From Gemmatimonadaceae bacterium (lineage in GTDB: Bacteria > Latescibacterota > UBA2968 > UBA8231): a DNA stretch of 64,000 nucleotides. The notes under the pieces were generated by a model that made no database searches, was not told where the DNA came from, and saw only the letters and a program-made list of their open reading frames with translations. Shown here piece by piece: positions 7,811-15,312 of this stretch. Positions within the stretch are counted from its first letter, which is position 1, and the number at the start of each line of letters is the position of its first letter. A program made the translations under genes and the position numbers. Location: the NCBI GenBank assembly GCA_026706075.1, contig JAPOZM010000040.1, forward strand, positions 62,001-126,000, read 5' to 3'.

Positions 7811-8776
7811 ATGCTGCTCGACGATCTGACAGGCGCTATCGAATTGCTGCGTGAGCGAATTCAGTCACATGGCGACGCTCTGCGGGAGAACGAGACGCGC
7901 ACCCGGCTGGCGCTCGTGGACCCCCTGTTGCAAGCCTCGGGATGGGACGTATCGGACCCCGCGGTGGTGACACCCGAATTCAAGGTGACTGGCGGTTGGG
8001 CGGACTATGCGTTGCTGCGGTCAGACGGGCCGCCAGCGGCCACGGTGGAGGCCAAGAAGCTGGGAGAGCCGCTGGCTTCCCATCGGATACAGATGCTGAA
8101 CTACGCCAATGCGTCGGGTATTGATTTCGCGGCGCTGACCGACGGCGACCACTGGGAACTGTACGATGTCTTTCGGCGGGGCACGCTGGAGGAGAGGCGG
8201 ATCCTGGATGTGTCCATCGCCAGGGATCCGGTACACGAAGTCGCCTTGAAGCTGCTGCTGCTCTGGCGGACGAACCTGACTTCTGGAGAGCCCGTGCACG
8301 CCGCGGAGTCGATCGCTATCGAGGCTTCAGCACCGAAGGCAACGACGACAGAAGTTGAACAGCGTAGTACTCCCCGATCCGAATCGCCGGATTGGGTGTC
8401 GCTCTTCGGCTATGAGAAGACCGGGCATTCCGGCTCGGGACGGAAGCCGACGGCGATCCGGTTTTGGGACGGGAGCGTGCGTAGTGTCGAACGTTGGGTC
8501 GAAGTGCTCACGGTTACGGTCGAGAAGCTCTATGCGGAGAAGATGCTGACAGAGGGTGACACTCCGGTACTGTCGAAGAATGCAAGTCATCACTTGGTCA
8601 ATACCGAGCCAGTGCACCCGACCGGCGAGGAATTCAGCAGAGCGAGGAGCATCGATGGAACGCCCTTGTTCGTCTTTGTGCATGGCGACTCGAACACCCT
8701 GAGAGCAAGAACGCGACGGCTGTTGAGGCTACACGGCCCAAGATCTCCCGAGGTCCACCTTCAAGTACAGCAATAG
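7811..8776 (+). CDS. solitary HsdR_N-like PD-(D/E)XK nuclease-domain protein
   Basis: 321 residues from the ATG at 7811 (GGAGATGAA just upstream). The N-terminal half matches the type I restriction R-subunit N-terminal fold: NETRTRLALVDPLLQASGWD, GGWADYALL (the D), ATVEAKKLGEPL (the E-x-K), then QMLNYANASGIDFAALTDGD and WELYDV. Residues after about 200 form a second domain around AIRFWDGS that I do not recognise. There is no helicase, HsdM or HsdS nearby, so this is not a full type I system. It may be an orphan defence nuclease or an inactive DNA-binding relative. It lies in a lower-GC patch with the two small genes above, suggesting a defence cargo. Confidence 0.65.
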   Translation: MLLDDLTGAIELLRERIQSHGDALRENETRTRLALVDPLLQASGWDVSDPAVVTPEFKVTGGWADYALLRSDGPPAATVEAKKLGEPLASHRIQMLNYANASGIDFAALTDGDHWELYDVFRRGTLEERRILDVSIARDPVHEVALKLLLLWRTNLTSGEPVHAAESIAIEASAPKATTTEVEQRSTPRSESPDWVSLFGYEKTGHSGSGRKPTAIRFWDGSVRSVERWVEVLTVTVEKLYAEKMLTEGDTPVLSKNASHHLVNTEPVHPTGEEFSRARSIDGTPLFVFVHGDSNTLRARTRRLLRLHGPRSPEVHLQVQQ

Positions 8777-8872
8777 CTCCAAGGGTTGACGATCCCCGTT
8801 CGGCGGGCAGAGCTGAATCCTCTGCTTGACGTGTCCATTCCTCTGCAACGCTTCAGACTGGCAGTGGGCAGC

Positions 8873-9988
8873 ATGGCCCATAGACGAGAGATCCATCCCG
8901 CCGCGATGAAACCCCTCTGCGATTGCATCGCGCAGGGAGACGCAGATCGCGTACGGGGGCTGCTGGACGCCGACCCCTCGCTCGCGAGTGCCACTTTCTT
9001 CTATCCGGGCGACGAGCGGCCGAATCGGCCGCTCGACATAGCGGTGCGTCACAGACAATACGACATCATTCGAATGCTGCTGGAACGGGGGGCCTACTCC
9101 AACAGGGCCATCTACGACGCCGCCGAGCATGCGTACAGCCAGATGCAGATCAACGAAGGCGAGTCCCTCCGGATACTGGTCGAAGAGGGACCTCCCTTCG
9201 ACATCCTCGGGGCGGCGGCCAGCGGCCGCACGGAGCGGGTGGCCGAGCTTCTGGCGAGTGACCCGGGCTGCATCGAGGCCCGGGATGAGCAGGGGCGGAG
9301 CCCGCTGTGTGTGGCGTCCTGGATCGTCGGCTGGCCGGAGGTGGTCACCTTGCTCCTGGATGCCGGCGCGGACCCGAGTGACCCGGCAGACCCGAGGTAT
9401 CCGGACTACCCCAATGAGATCGCACTGCGGCAGGCCCTCGGCCACTACCCCGAGGACGGCCATGCAGATGTGGCTCGCGTGCTCCTGAACCGCGGGGCCG
9501 TCTCGGTCTACTACATCCCCCCGGCTACCGTGGAGGTCCTGAAGCAGGATCCGGCGGGCCTTCAGGAGGTGCTGTCCGCCGGAGCGGATCCCGATGAACC
9601 CGATCGCTGGGGCCAGCCGCCCGTGGAGGTGGCGGCCCAGATACGGGCCGAGGTGGGAACCGAGCTGGTCAGAGTCTTACTGGCTGCCGGCGCGGAGCCG
9701 TACCTTCATCTGGTGAGCGGCAACATCGCCTCGGCCGAGTTGTGCCTGCAGCGGGGGGCGGACGTGAACGGGTATGATCAACTGTTCTATCTGGCCGTGG
9801 CGTACGGGCCGCACGAGACGAAGCTCGATGTCGTCAGGTTCCTGCTGTCCCACGGGATCGATGTGAACAGGCGACGCTCTGCCACGGCTCTGGATGCGGC
9901 CATCGAGTGCGAGAGAGAGGACATCGCCGATCTGCTGCGGAGCTGCGGCGGACTGCGCGCCGTGGAGTTGGACCCGGCTACCCGGTAA
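8873..9988 (+). CDS. ankyrin-repeat protein
   Basis: About 371 residues of ankyrin-type helix-turn-helix repeats: VRGLLDADPSLASA, RPLDIAVRHRQYDIIRMLLE, RTERVAELLASDPG, VVTLLLDAGADPSD, VARVLLNRGAV, LVRVLLAAGAEP, ASAELCLQRGADVNG and VVRFLLSHGIDVNR. No signal peptide or other domain is visible, so it is probably a cytoplasmic protein-interaction scaffold. The start is uncertain: ATG 8873 and ATG 8906 are the best candidates, and a TTG at 8786 extends the frame. It ends 10 bases before the next gene, which begins with a strong ribosome site. Confidence 0.75.
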   Translation: MAHRREIHPAAMKPLCDCIAQGDADRVRGLLDADPSLASATFFYPGDERPNRPLDIAVRHRQYDIIRMLLERGAYSNRAIYDAAEHAYSQMQINEGESLRILVEEGPPFDILGAAASGRTERVAELLASDPGCIEARDEQGRSPLCVASWIVGWPEVVTLLLDAGADPSDPADPRYPDYPNEIALRQALGHYPEDGHADVARVLLNRGAVSVYYIPPATVEVLKQDPAGLQEVLSAGADPDEPDRWGQPPVEVAAQIRAEVGTELVRVLLAAGAEPYLHLVSGNIASAELCLQRGADVNGYDQLFYLAVAYGPHETKLDVVRFLLSHGIDVNRRRSATALDAAIECEREDIADLLRSCGGLRAVELDPATR

Positions 9989-9998
9989 GGAGGGCCCC

Positions 9999-10538
9999 AT
10001 GACCACCGCCACCGCGGACAACGGTCCCACTTCCGGGGAGCCCCCGGCAGGACCCGCCGAGGACCGGGTCTTCGACCTCACGGCGCGCGTGGGCTGGACG
10101 AACCGGTTCGTCCTGGGGTTGCTGGCCCTGATGATGACAGCCAACGGTCTGATGAACCTGGCGCGTTGGTACAACACCGACTCCGGGGGGACCCAGCTCC
10201 TGGTGCTCGGCATGATCCAAGTCTGCTTCGGCTTGCTCGTGCTTCCCGGCAGCTTCCTGTCCAGGCGGATGAGCCGGCTCGTCATCGGCTTCTCGCAGGA
10301 GGATCTGAGCATCAAGCGGGGGGTGTTCGTGCGGCAGCGGATGCCCTGGGATGACATCGCCGGGATCACCCTGCGCCGCATGGCGGCAGAGATCTTCACC
10401 CGCGGCGGAAAGGTGCGGGTGATCCACTTCGGAATGCTGGGATACGCCGACAACCAGGAGATCAAGCCCCGGATCTTCCAGACGATCCGGGACTTCGCGC
10501 AGGCGAAGGGGATCCCGGTCAGCGAGGAGGGCGGCTAG
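9999..10538 (+). CDS. two-helix membrane protein with PH-like domain
   Basis: 179 residues from the ATG at 9999, preceded by AAGGAGG at 9987-9993. The acidic N-terminus is followed by two membrane helices (FVLGLLALMMTANGLM and LVLGMIQVCFGLLVLPG). A soluble C-terminal domain follows with LVIGFSQEDLSIKRGV, MPWDDIAGITLRRMAAEIFT and KVRVIHFGML, which has the look of a bacterial PH (YdbT/DUF304-like) fold. Function is unknown. Its stop overlaps the opposite-strand aldolase stop in the shared tetramer CTAG. Confidence 0.6.
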   Translation: MTTATADNGPTSGEPPAGPAEDRVFDLTARVGWTNRFVLGLLALMMTANGLMNLARWYNTDSGGTQLLVLGMIQVCFGLLVLPGSFLSRRMSRLVIGFSQEDLSIKRGVFVRQRMPWDDIAGITLRRMAAEIFTRGGKVRVIHFGMLGYADNQEIKPRIFQTIRDFAQAKGIPVSEEGG

Positions 10539-11311
10539 AGGTCCAGCTCCCGCCGCACCCCCGCCATCATCTCGCAGGCAGCGGCCAGGAACGGCTCGTC
10601 GCCCCCCACCAGCAGGGCCCGGAATCCATCCTCCAGCGCCTTCTCCATCGACGCCGGCTCGAAGGACGGCCGGTACAACCCCAGGCCCGCCGGCTTGCCC
10701 GCCGCGGCGGCCGCGGCAGCCACCCTGGCCTGGGCCTCCTGGAAGACCTCGCTCTCGAACTCGAAGTGCACCCCGAGGGAAAAGGACAGGTCCACGGGCC
10801 CGATGACGGGGAAGTCGACGCCGTCCACGGCGAGGATGGCCTCGATGGCGTCCACGGCGGGGGCCGACTCGATGATGGGGATGAAGCTCACCAAGTCGTC
10901 GATCTTCTCGAGGTACTCGGCGGTCCGCAGTCCGTACCCGCCGGCGCGGTGGGGGCCGAAGCTGCGTATCCCCCGGGGCGGGTAGCGGCAGGACTGGGCG
11001 CCGAACTCCGCGTCCTCCGGGGTCTCGACGAAGGCCGCCATGATGCCCAGGGCTCCCATGTCGAGGTAGAGGCGGATCTGCTCCTCGTCGACCCGCGGCA
11101 GGCGCACCACGGGGGTGGCCGGGGTGTTGCCGAGGGCCTGGAGCTGGGCCTGGATGCCGTCCGGCGTCTGGGGCGCGTGCTCCGAGTCGATGACGATCCA
11201 GTCGAACCCCGCATGACCGAACATCTCGGCGATCGCCGGCGATCCGAAGCGCAACTGGGCGCCCACCGCCGCCCGCCCCTCGGCGAGGCGTTCCTTCAGG
11301 CGGCAGTTCAC
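10535..11311 (-). CDS. HpcH/HpaI family class II aldolase
   Basis: 258 residues of a metal-dependent pyruvate-type aldolase. Family motifs are WIVIDSEHAPQ near the N-terminus, VVRLPRVDEEQIRLYLDMGA, GIMAAFVETPEDA, FIPIIESAPAVDAIEAIL (metal-binding Glu), and VDFPVIGPVDLSFSLG (metal-binding Asp). The usual reaction is retro-aldol cleavage of a 2-keto-3-deoxy acid to pyruvate and an aldehyde. It is the last gene of a three-gene minus-strand operon; its ATG overlaps the dehydrogenase stop (ATGA). The neighbours suggest a catabolic route in which an oxygenase and a dehydrogenase prepare a keto-acid for cleavage; the substrate is inference. Confidence 0.85.
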   Translation of the reverse strand: MNCRLKERLAEGRAAVGAQLRFGSPAIAEMFGHAGFDWIVIDSEHAPQTPDGIQAQLQALGNTPATPVVRLPRVDEEQIRLYLDMGALGIMAAFVETPEDAEFGAQSCRYPPRGIRSFGPHRAGGYGLRTAEYLEKIDDLVSFIPIIESAPAVDAIEAILAVDGVDFPVIGPVDLSFSLGVHFEFESEVFQEAQARVAAAAAAAGKPAGLGLYRPSFEPASMEKALEDGFRALLVGGDEPFLAAACEMMAGVRRELDL

Positions 11312-12288
11312 GACGCCCCGCCGTCGATGCGGTAGAGGGGCTCCAGGCCGGCGGCGACGCGGTCCACGTTCTCGGCGGCGCAGGCCGCCCGCTTGCGGGA
11401 GGTCTCGACGGTGGCCCCCGCGATGTGGGTCGTGACCACGACGTTGGGCAGGGCGTACACGGGATCCGCGGGGTCCGGCGGCTCCTTGCCGAAGACGTCC
11501 AGGCCGGCGCCCCCGATCCGTCCGGCGAGGAGCGCTTCCGACAGGGCCTCCTCGTCCACCAGGGCGCCGCGGGCGACGTTGATCAGGCAGGCCGAGGGCT
11601 TCATCAGGGCGAGCCTCCGGGCGTCGATCAGGTGCCGGGTGCTGTCGTTCAGGGGCAGGTGCAGGGCGAGGTAGTCGCTGGCCGCCACCACCTCGTCGAG
11701 CCGGTCGTCGCCGAGGACGAACTCGGCGCCCAGCTCGTCGAGCACCTCCGCCTCGATGGGGCGCACGTCCAGGCCCAGGACGCGCAGCCCGAAGGGCCGG
11801 GCCCGCCGCGCCAGCTCCTGGCCGCTGGCCCCGAAGCCGATGATCCCCAGGGTGCGGCCCTCCAGCTCATGGCTCAGCGGCTGGTAGAACGTGCCCTCGC
11901 GGAAGAGTCGGTCGCTCTCGCGGTAGCGCCGCGCCAGCATGAGGATGAACATCATGGCCATCTCGGCCAGGGCCGTGCCGCTGAAGGGGCCGGGGCAGTT
12001 GGCCGCCGGGATCCCCTTCGACTTGACGTACTCCAGGTCGAAGTGGTCGAACCCCGTCCCCAGGACCTGCCAAAGCCGCGCCGAGACGGCGGCGTCCATC
12101 ATCGCCCGGGTGCTGACGCTGCCGCCCTGGTCGATGACCGCCTCGACCCCGGCGAACTGCTCCTCCAGGGGCCGGCCGGGGTCGAGCACGGCCAGGTCGT
12201 GGCGGTCGCCGACAGCCTCGATCACGTCGCGGCCCCAAGGCTCGAACATGCCCTCCATCTGCAGCAGCAGGACCTTCAATCGTCTCAT
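11308..12288 (-). CDS. D-isomer-specific 2-hydroxyacid dehydrogenase
   Basis: 326 residues of NAD(P)-dependent dehydrogenase of the D-2-hydroxyacid family (SerA/GhrB type). The Rossmann motif is LGIIGFGASGQELARRA with an Asp at its end (VLGLD). Catalytic residues are the Arg in INVARGALVDEEAL, the Glu in DVFGKEPPDP and the His in VTTHIAGATVE. It interconverts a 2-oxoacid and a D-2-hydroxyacid; the exact substrate is unknown. The start overlaps the dioxygenase stop by four bases (ATGA) and its stop overlaps the aldolase start in the same way, so all three are translationally coupled. Confidence 0.87.
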   Translation of the reverse strand: MRRLKVLLLQMEGMFEPWGRDVIEAVGDRHDLAVLDPGRPLEEQFAGVEAVIDQGGSVSTRAMMDAAVSARLWQVLGTGFDHFDLEYVKSKGIPAANCPGPFSGTALAEMAMMFILMLARRYRESDRLFREGTFYQPLSHELEGRTLGIIGFGASGQELARRARPFGLRVLGLDVRPIEAEVLDELGAEFVLGDDRLDEVVAASDYLALHLPLNDSTRHLIDARRLALMKPSACLINVARGALVDEEALSEALLAGRIGGAGLDVFGKEPPDPADPVYALPNVVVTTHIAGATVETSRKRAACAAENVDRVAAGLEPLYRIDGGAS

Positions 12289-13145
12289 GCCTCACTCCTC
12301 ACTGGCGCCTCGGCGCCGTGCTCCTCCAGCCAGGCCCGCAACGGCACGTCCTCGGGCTTCGGCGAGGTGTAGCCGTGGCCCCCCGAGTGGGAGACCCCGA
12401 GCAGTTGCTTGCGGATGGGATCGCAGCGGTCCAGGTAGTGCTCCACGGTCATGTCGTCGCGAGGCCGCAGCCAGCGGTACGAGTAGCCGTAGAACAGGAC
12501 CCGCCTCGCCTCGTGCCAGTAGTTGGCGCTGCCCGAGTGCCACAGGCGGCGGTCGAAGAACACGGCCGTGCCCGGTGCCACGCGGACGGCCACGGCGCCG
12601 TCCACCCGCGTGTTGCGGTCCGGCCCCGGGAACTCGTTGCGCAGGTGCGACCCGGGCACCACGTAGAAGTTGCCCCGGCCCTCCTCGCTCGTGTCGGTCA
12701 GGAAGTAGCCCACCTTCAACGACACGCGGGGCCGCGGCTCGGTCTCGAGATCCTGGTTCAGCAGGCCCGTGTCCTGGTGCCAGCCGAGGCCGAGGCCGTC
12801 CTCGGCGAGGGTGCGTCCGGCCGGCTCCGGGGGCGTGACCGTCATGTGCGTGTGGTAGAGCTGGATGTGCCAACCCAGGATACCCCAGACCTTCGGGAAG
12901 GTCTTCCCCCAGTCGAGCAACTCCAGGAAGATCACGTCCCGGCCGATGAAGTCGAGGTGGTTGGTGCGCTCGCCGGGGCCCTTGCCCTGGCGTTCGCGCT
13001 CCTCGCGGTCGATGCGTTCGCAGGCCGCGAGCAGGCGCTGCAGGAGGCCCTCCGGGATGGCCTCCTCGACGACGAGGAAGCCGTCGCGCTCGAACCGCCG
13101 CGACTCCTCCGGCGTCAGTGTGTGGGCGAGATGACGAGGGTCCAT
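12285..13145 (-). CDS. phytanoyl-CoA dioxygenase family protein, canonical triad
   Basis: 286 residues, Fe(II)/2-oxoglutarate-dependent oxygenase. The iron triad is complete: GWHQDTG (His and Asp of H-x-D) and LWHSGSANYW (distal His), with the 2-oxoglutarate Arg region RRVLFYGYSYRW. Other family elements are FERDGFLVVEEAIPEGLL at the N-terminus and GNFYVVPGSHLRNEFPG. It presumably hydroxylates a small organic substrate. It is the first gene of the operon with the dehydrogenase and aldolase. The ATG at 13145 has GGAGG about seven bases upstream on the coding strand. It is clearly distinct from the PhyH protein at 6381. Confidence 0.87.
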   Translation of the reverse strand: MDPRHLAHTLTPEESRRFERDGFLVVEEAIPEGLLQRLLAACERIDREERERQGKGPGERTNHLDFIGRDVIFLELLDWGKTFPKVWGILGWHIQLYHTHMTVTPPEPAGRTLAEDGLGLGWHQDTGLLNQDLETEPRPRVSLKVGYFLTDTSEEGRGNFYVVPGSHLRNEFPGPDRNTRVDGAVAVRVAPGTAVFFDRRLWHSGSANYWHEARRVLFYGYSYRWLRPRDDMTVEHYLDRCDPIRKQLLGVSHSGGHGYTSPKPEDVPLRAWLEEHGAEAPVRSEA

Positions 13146-13279
13146 CCCAACCTCCGGTGAGTGGTCGAAGGGAAGCAGGTCTCAGCGCTGCAAGGTAAGA
13201 AAACCGGGTCCCCCGGGGCGCCGGTCCGGCGCCGCCGCCTCCTTGACCGGACCCCGCACACCCCTGATCCTTCCCCCTC

Positions 13280-13747
13280 ATGATCAAGCCCCAGGAACCG
13301 ATCGGCGAGCAGCCGCAGGCCAAGGCGAAGAAGGGCATCACCTTCGGCGCCTTCGACCTCTTCCACGCCGGCCACGTGCTCATGCTGCAGGAGGCCAAGA
13401 CGGTCTGCGACCACCTGATCGTCTGCATCCAGACCGACCCCACCATCGACCGCCCCGGGAAGAACAAGCCGATCCAGAGCATCGTCGAGCGCCAGATCCA
13501 GGTGTCGGCCTGCAAGTACGTGGACGAGATCATCGTCTACGACACCGAGGCCGACGTCGTCGAGATCCTGCGCTCCGTCGACTGGGACGTCCGCATCCTC
13601 GGGGACGAGTACCGGGACACCGACTTCACCGGCCGCGAGGAGTCCCTGGACCGCTGCTACTTCAACACCCGGCCCCACACCTTCTCCAGCTCCGAGCTGC
13701 GGCTGCGGGTGGCCCGCGAGACGAAGGAGCCCGAGGACGAGGGTTGA
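13280..13747 (+). CDS. cytidylyltransferase-like (TagD/RfaE-C type) nucleotidyltransferase
   Basis: 155 residues. Residues 19-31 (GITFGAFDLFHAG followed by H) carry the nucleotidyltransferase H-x-G-H motif, VERQIQVSACKYVDEIIVYD follows, and TFSSSELRLRV is the degenerate IS-S-T-x-I-R motif. The family joins CTP or ATP to a small phosphorylated alcohol; glycerol-3-phosphate cytidylyltransferase is the closest well-known relative. The N-terminal extension (about 18 residues) is unusual. No teichoic-type genes are nearby, so the substrate is open. It ends 13 bases before the convergent NHL gene. Confidence 0.75.
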   Translation: MIKPQEPIGEQPQAKAKKGITFGAFDLFHAGHVLMLQEAKTVCDHLIVCIQTDPTIDRPGKNKPIQSIVERQIQVSACKYVDEIIVYDTEADVVEILRSVDWDVRILGDEYRDTDFTGREESLDRCYFNTRPHTFSSSELRLRVARETKEPEDEG

Positions 13748-13760
13748 GGCGTACCTCGGG

Positions 13761-15299
13761 TCAGTGCAGGAGCGTCAGCTTGCGGCTGTCCTGCACGCCG
13801 TCGATGGACAGCACGAGGAAATAGGTGCCCGAGGCCTGACGCCGGCCCTCCCGGTCGCGGCCGTCCCAGACATACTGGTAGTCCCCCGCCGGCCGCTCGG
13901 CCTCGGCGGCCAGCACCCGCACCCGTTGCCCCAGCTCGTCGTAGATGCGCACCGAGACGTTCGCCGATTGGTCCAAGTGGTAGGCGAGGGTGACCGAGGC
14001 ATTGGAGGGATTCGGATAGAGGCGCAGGGAGGGGCTTCCCCCTTCCGGGTGGCTCGGGGAGGAGTCCTGGTCGACCGTCTCGATGCTCGTGGGCACCGCG
14101 GGCTCGCTGACGCCGCAGATGCGGCGCAGGAAGGAGAACGTGCCTCCGTCCCACGAGTAGCTCGACGGCGGATACATGGCGACGAGGAGATCGCCCTCCG
14201 GCGCAAGTAGCACGAGAAAGGGTTCCCAGATCGGGGCGTCCAGGGCCGGCCCGCCGTCGCCCATCTGGTCGCGGCAACGGTGCCGCGAGAGCCGCTTTCC
14301 CGCCGCCACCCGTTTCCCAGCGAAGCAGGCCGGGATGTATCTATAGTCCCTCCCGTCCCCCGCGATCGTTTCGAGGATTCCGTCGGCGCCCACGCGGTGA
14401 ATGCGGCCGGATTCGAAATCAGGGAGATACAGCACGCCCCGGGCATCGATGACGAAGTCGAAGACCCTGAGAGGCGTCTCCGATCCGGCGACGACCTCGA
14501 GGGTGCCGTCGTCAAGAAGGCGATAGATCTTTCGACCGTTGGCGAAGTACAGTCTCCCCTCAGCATCCAGCCGCAAGGCCCCTGCCCAACTCACCACCCG
14601 CAGCCAGGAGACGACTCCCTGCGTATCGATGCGTTGGATGCCTCCCATCCCGCCGACGAGCAAGTGGCCCCCGGGTTCGAAGAGCAGCGAAGAGAAGGGA
14701 CCGGACTCGACCCGGGCGGCAAAGGTGGTCACTTGCCCGTCCGCTTCGAGCCGGGCGATGCGGGCCTCCGTCCTGAGGGTTCCTCGGCGGTTGACATAGT
14801 CGACGAAGTAGAGCCGGCCCTGCCGGTCGAAGGCCATCGGCCCCGGGGCAATGCGCGCCTCCAGGGCCGCCACCGTGTCCTGCAGGACATTGGTCTCTCG
14901 TAGCAGCGGCTCCCGCCAGCCGTCGGCGTCGGTTTCGCGGGCCGAGTACTGCGGTACGCCGACGATGCGGGTGGCAGTGCCATCGTCTTCGAGACGGTAG
15001 ATGATCGTCATGTCGGCCACATGGACGCGCCCCTGGGGACCCAGGGCCAGGGCCTGCGGATAGTAGCTGCGGTAGTCCGGCTCGGCCACCAGATCCACAA
15101 CGCCTTCCAGAAAGCTCAGGGGTTCCGGCGGATAGATCTTGTAGTCCCTGAAGGCGGCAATGTAGTCGCCGCCGTCCGGGGCGGTCACCGTGGTGATGGT
15201 CCCGGGTGGGCCGCAGGGCGGCAGGGCCCACCCAAGGGACCCCGGCCCCAGCGACCCGAGAACGACGAGGACAACCCAGTACCGATGCCTGGCGACCAC
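13761..15299 (-). CDS. secreted NHL-type propeller protein with FlgD-like C-terminal domain, copy 1
   Basis: 512 residues from a GTG at 15299. It has a signal peptide ending near GWALPPCGPPG, then NHL-like blades (MAFDRQGRLYFVDYVNRRG, LRLDAEGRLYFANGR, FVIDARGVLYLPDFESGRIH, GDGGPALDAPIWEP). The C-terminal ~90 residues begin at SLRLYPNPSNAS and contain VRIYDELGQRVRVLAAEAE and WDGRDREGRRQASGTYFLVL, a FlgD-like Ig domain of the kind used as a type IX-style sorting domain. It is likely exported and surface-attached or released. It is a tandem paralogue of the next gene (14 bases away), with near-identical ends and a diverged, shorter middle. Ligand unknown. Confidence 0.8.
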   Translation of the reverse strand: MVARHRYWVVLVVLGSLGPGSLGWALPPCGPPGTITTVTAPDGGDYIAAFRDYKIYPPEPLSFLEGVVDLVAEPDYRSYYPQALALGPQGRVHVADMTIIYRLEDDGTATRIVGVPQYSARETDADGWREPLLRETNVLQDTVAALEARIAPGPMAFDRQGRLYFVDYVNRRGTLRTEARIARLEADGQVTTFAARVESGPFSSLLFEPGGHLLVGGMGGIQRIDTQGVVSWLRVVSWAGALRLDAEGRLYFANGRKIYRLLDDGTLEVVAGSETPLRVFDFVIDARGVLYLPDFESGRIHRVGADGILETIAGDGRDYRYIPACFAGKRVAAGKRLSRHRCRDQMGDGGPALDAPIWEPFLVLLAPEGDLLVAMYPPSSYSWDGGTFSFLRRICGVSEPAVPTSIETVDQDSSPSHPEGGSPSLRLYPNPSNASVTLAYHLDQSANVSVRIYDELGQRVRVLAAEAERPAGDYQYVWDGRDREGRRQASGTYFLVLSIDGVQDSRKLTLLH

Positions 15300-15312
15300 G
15301 GCCCGCCGCCCC

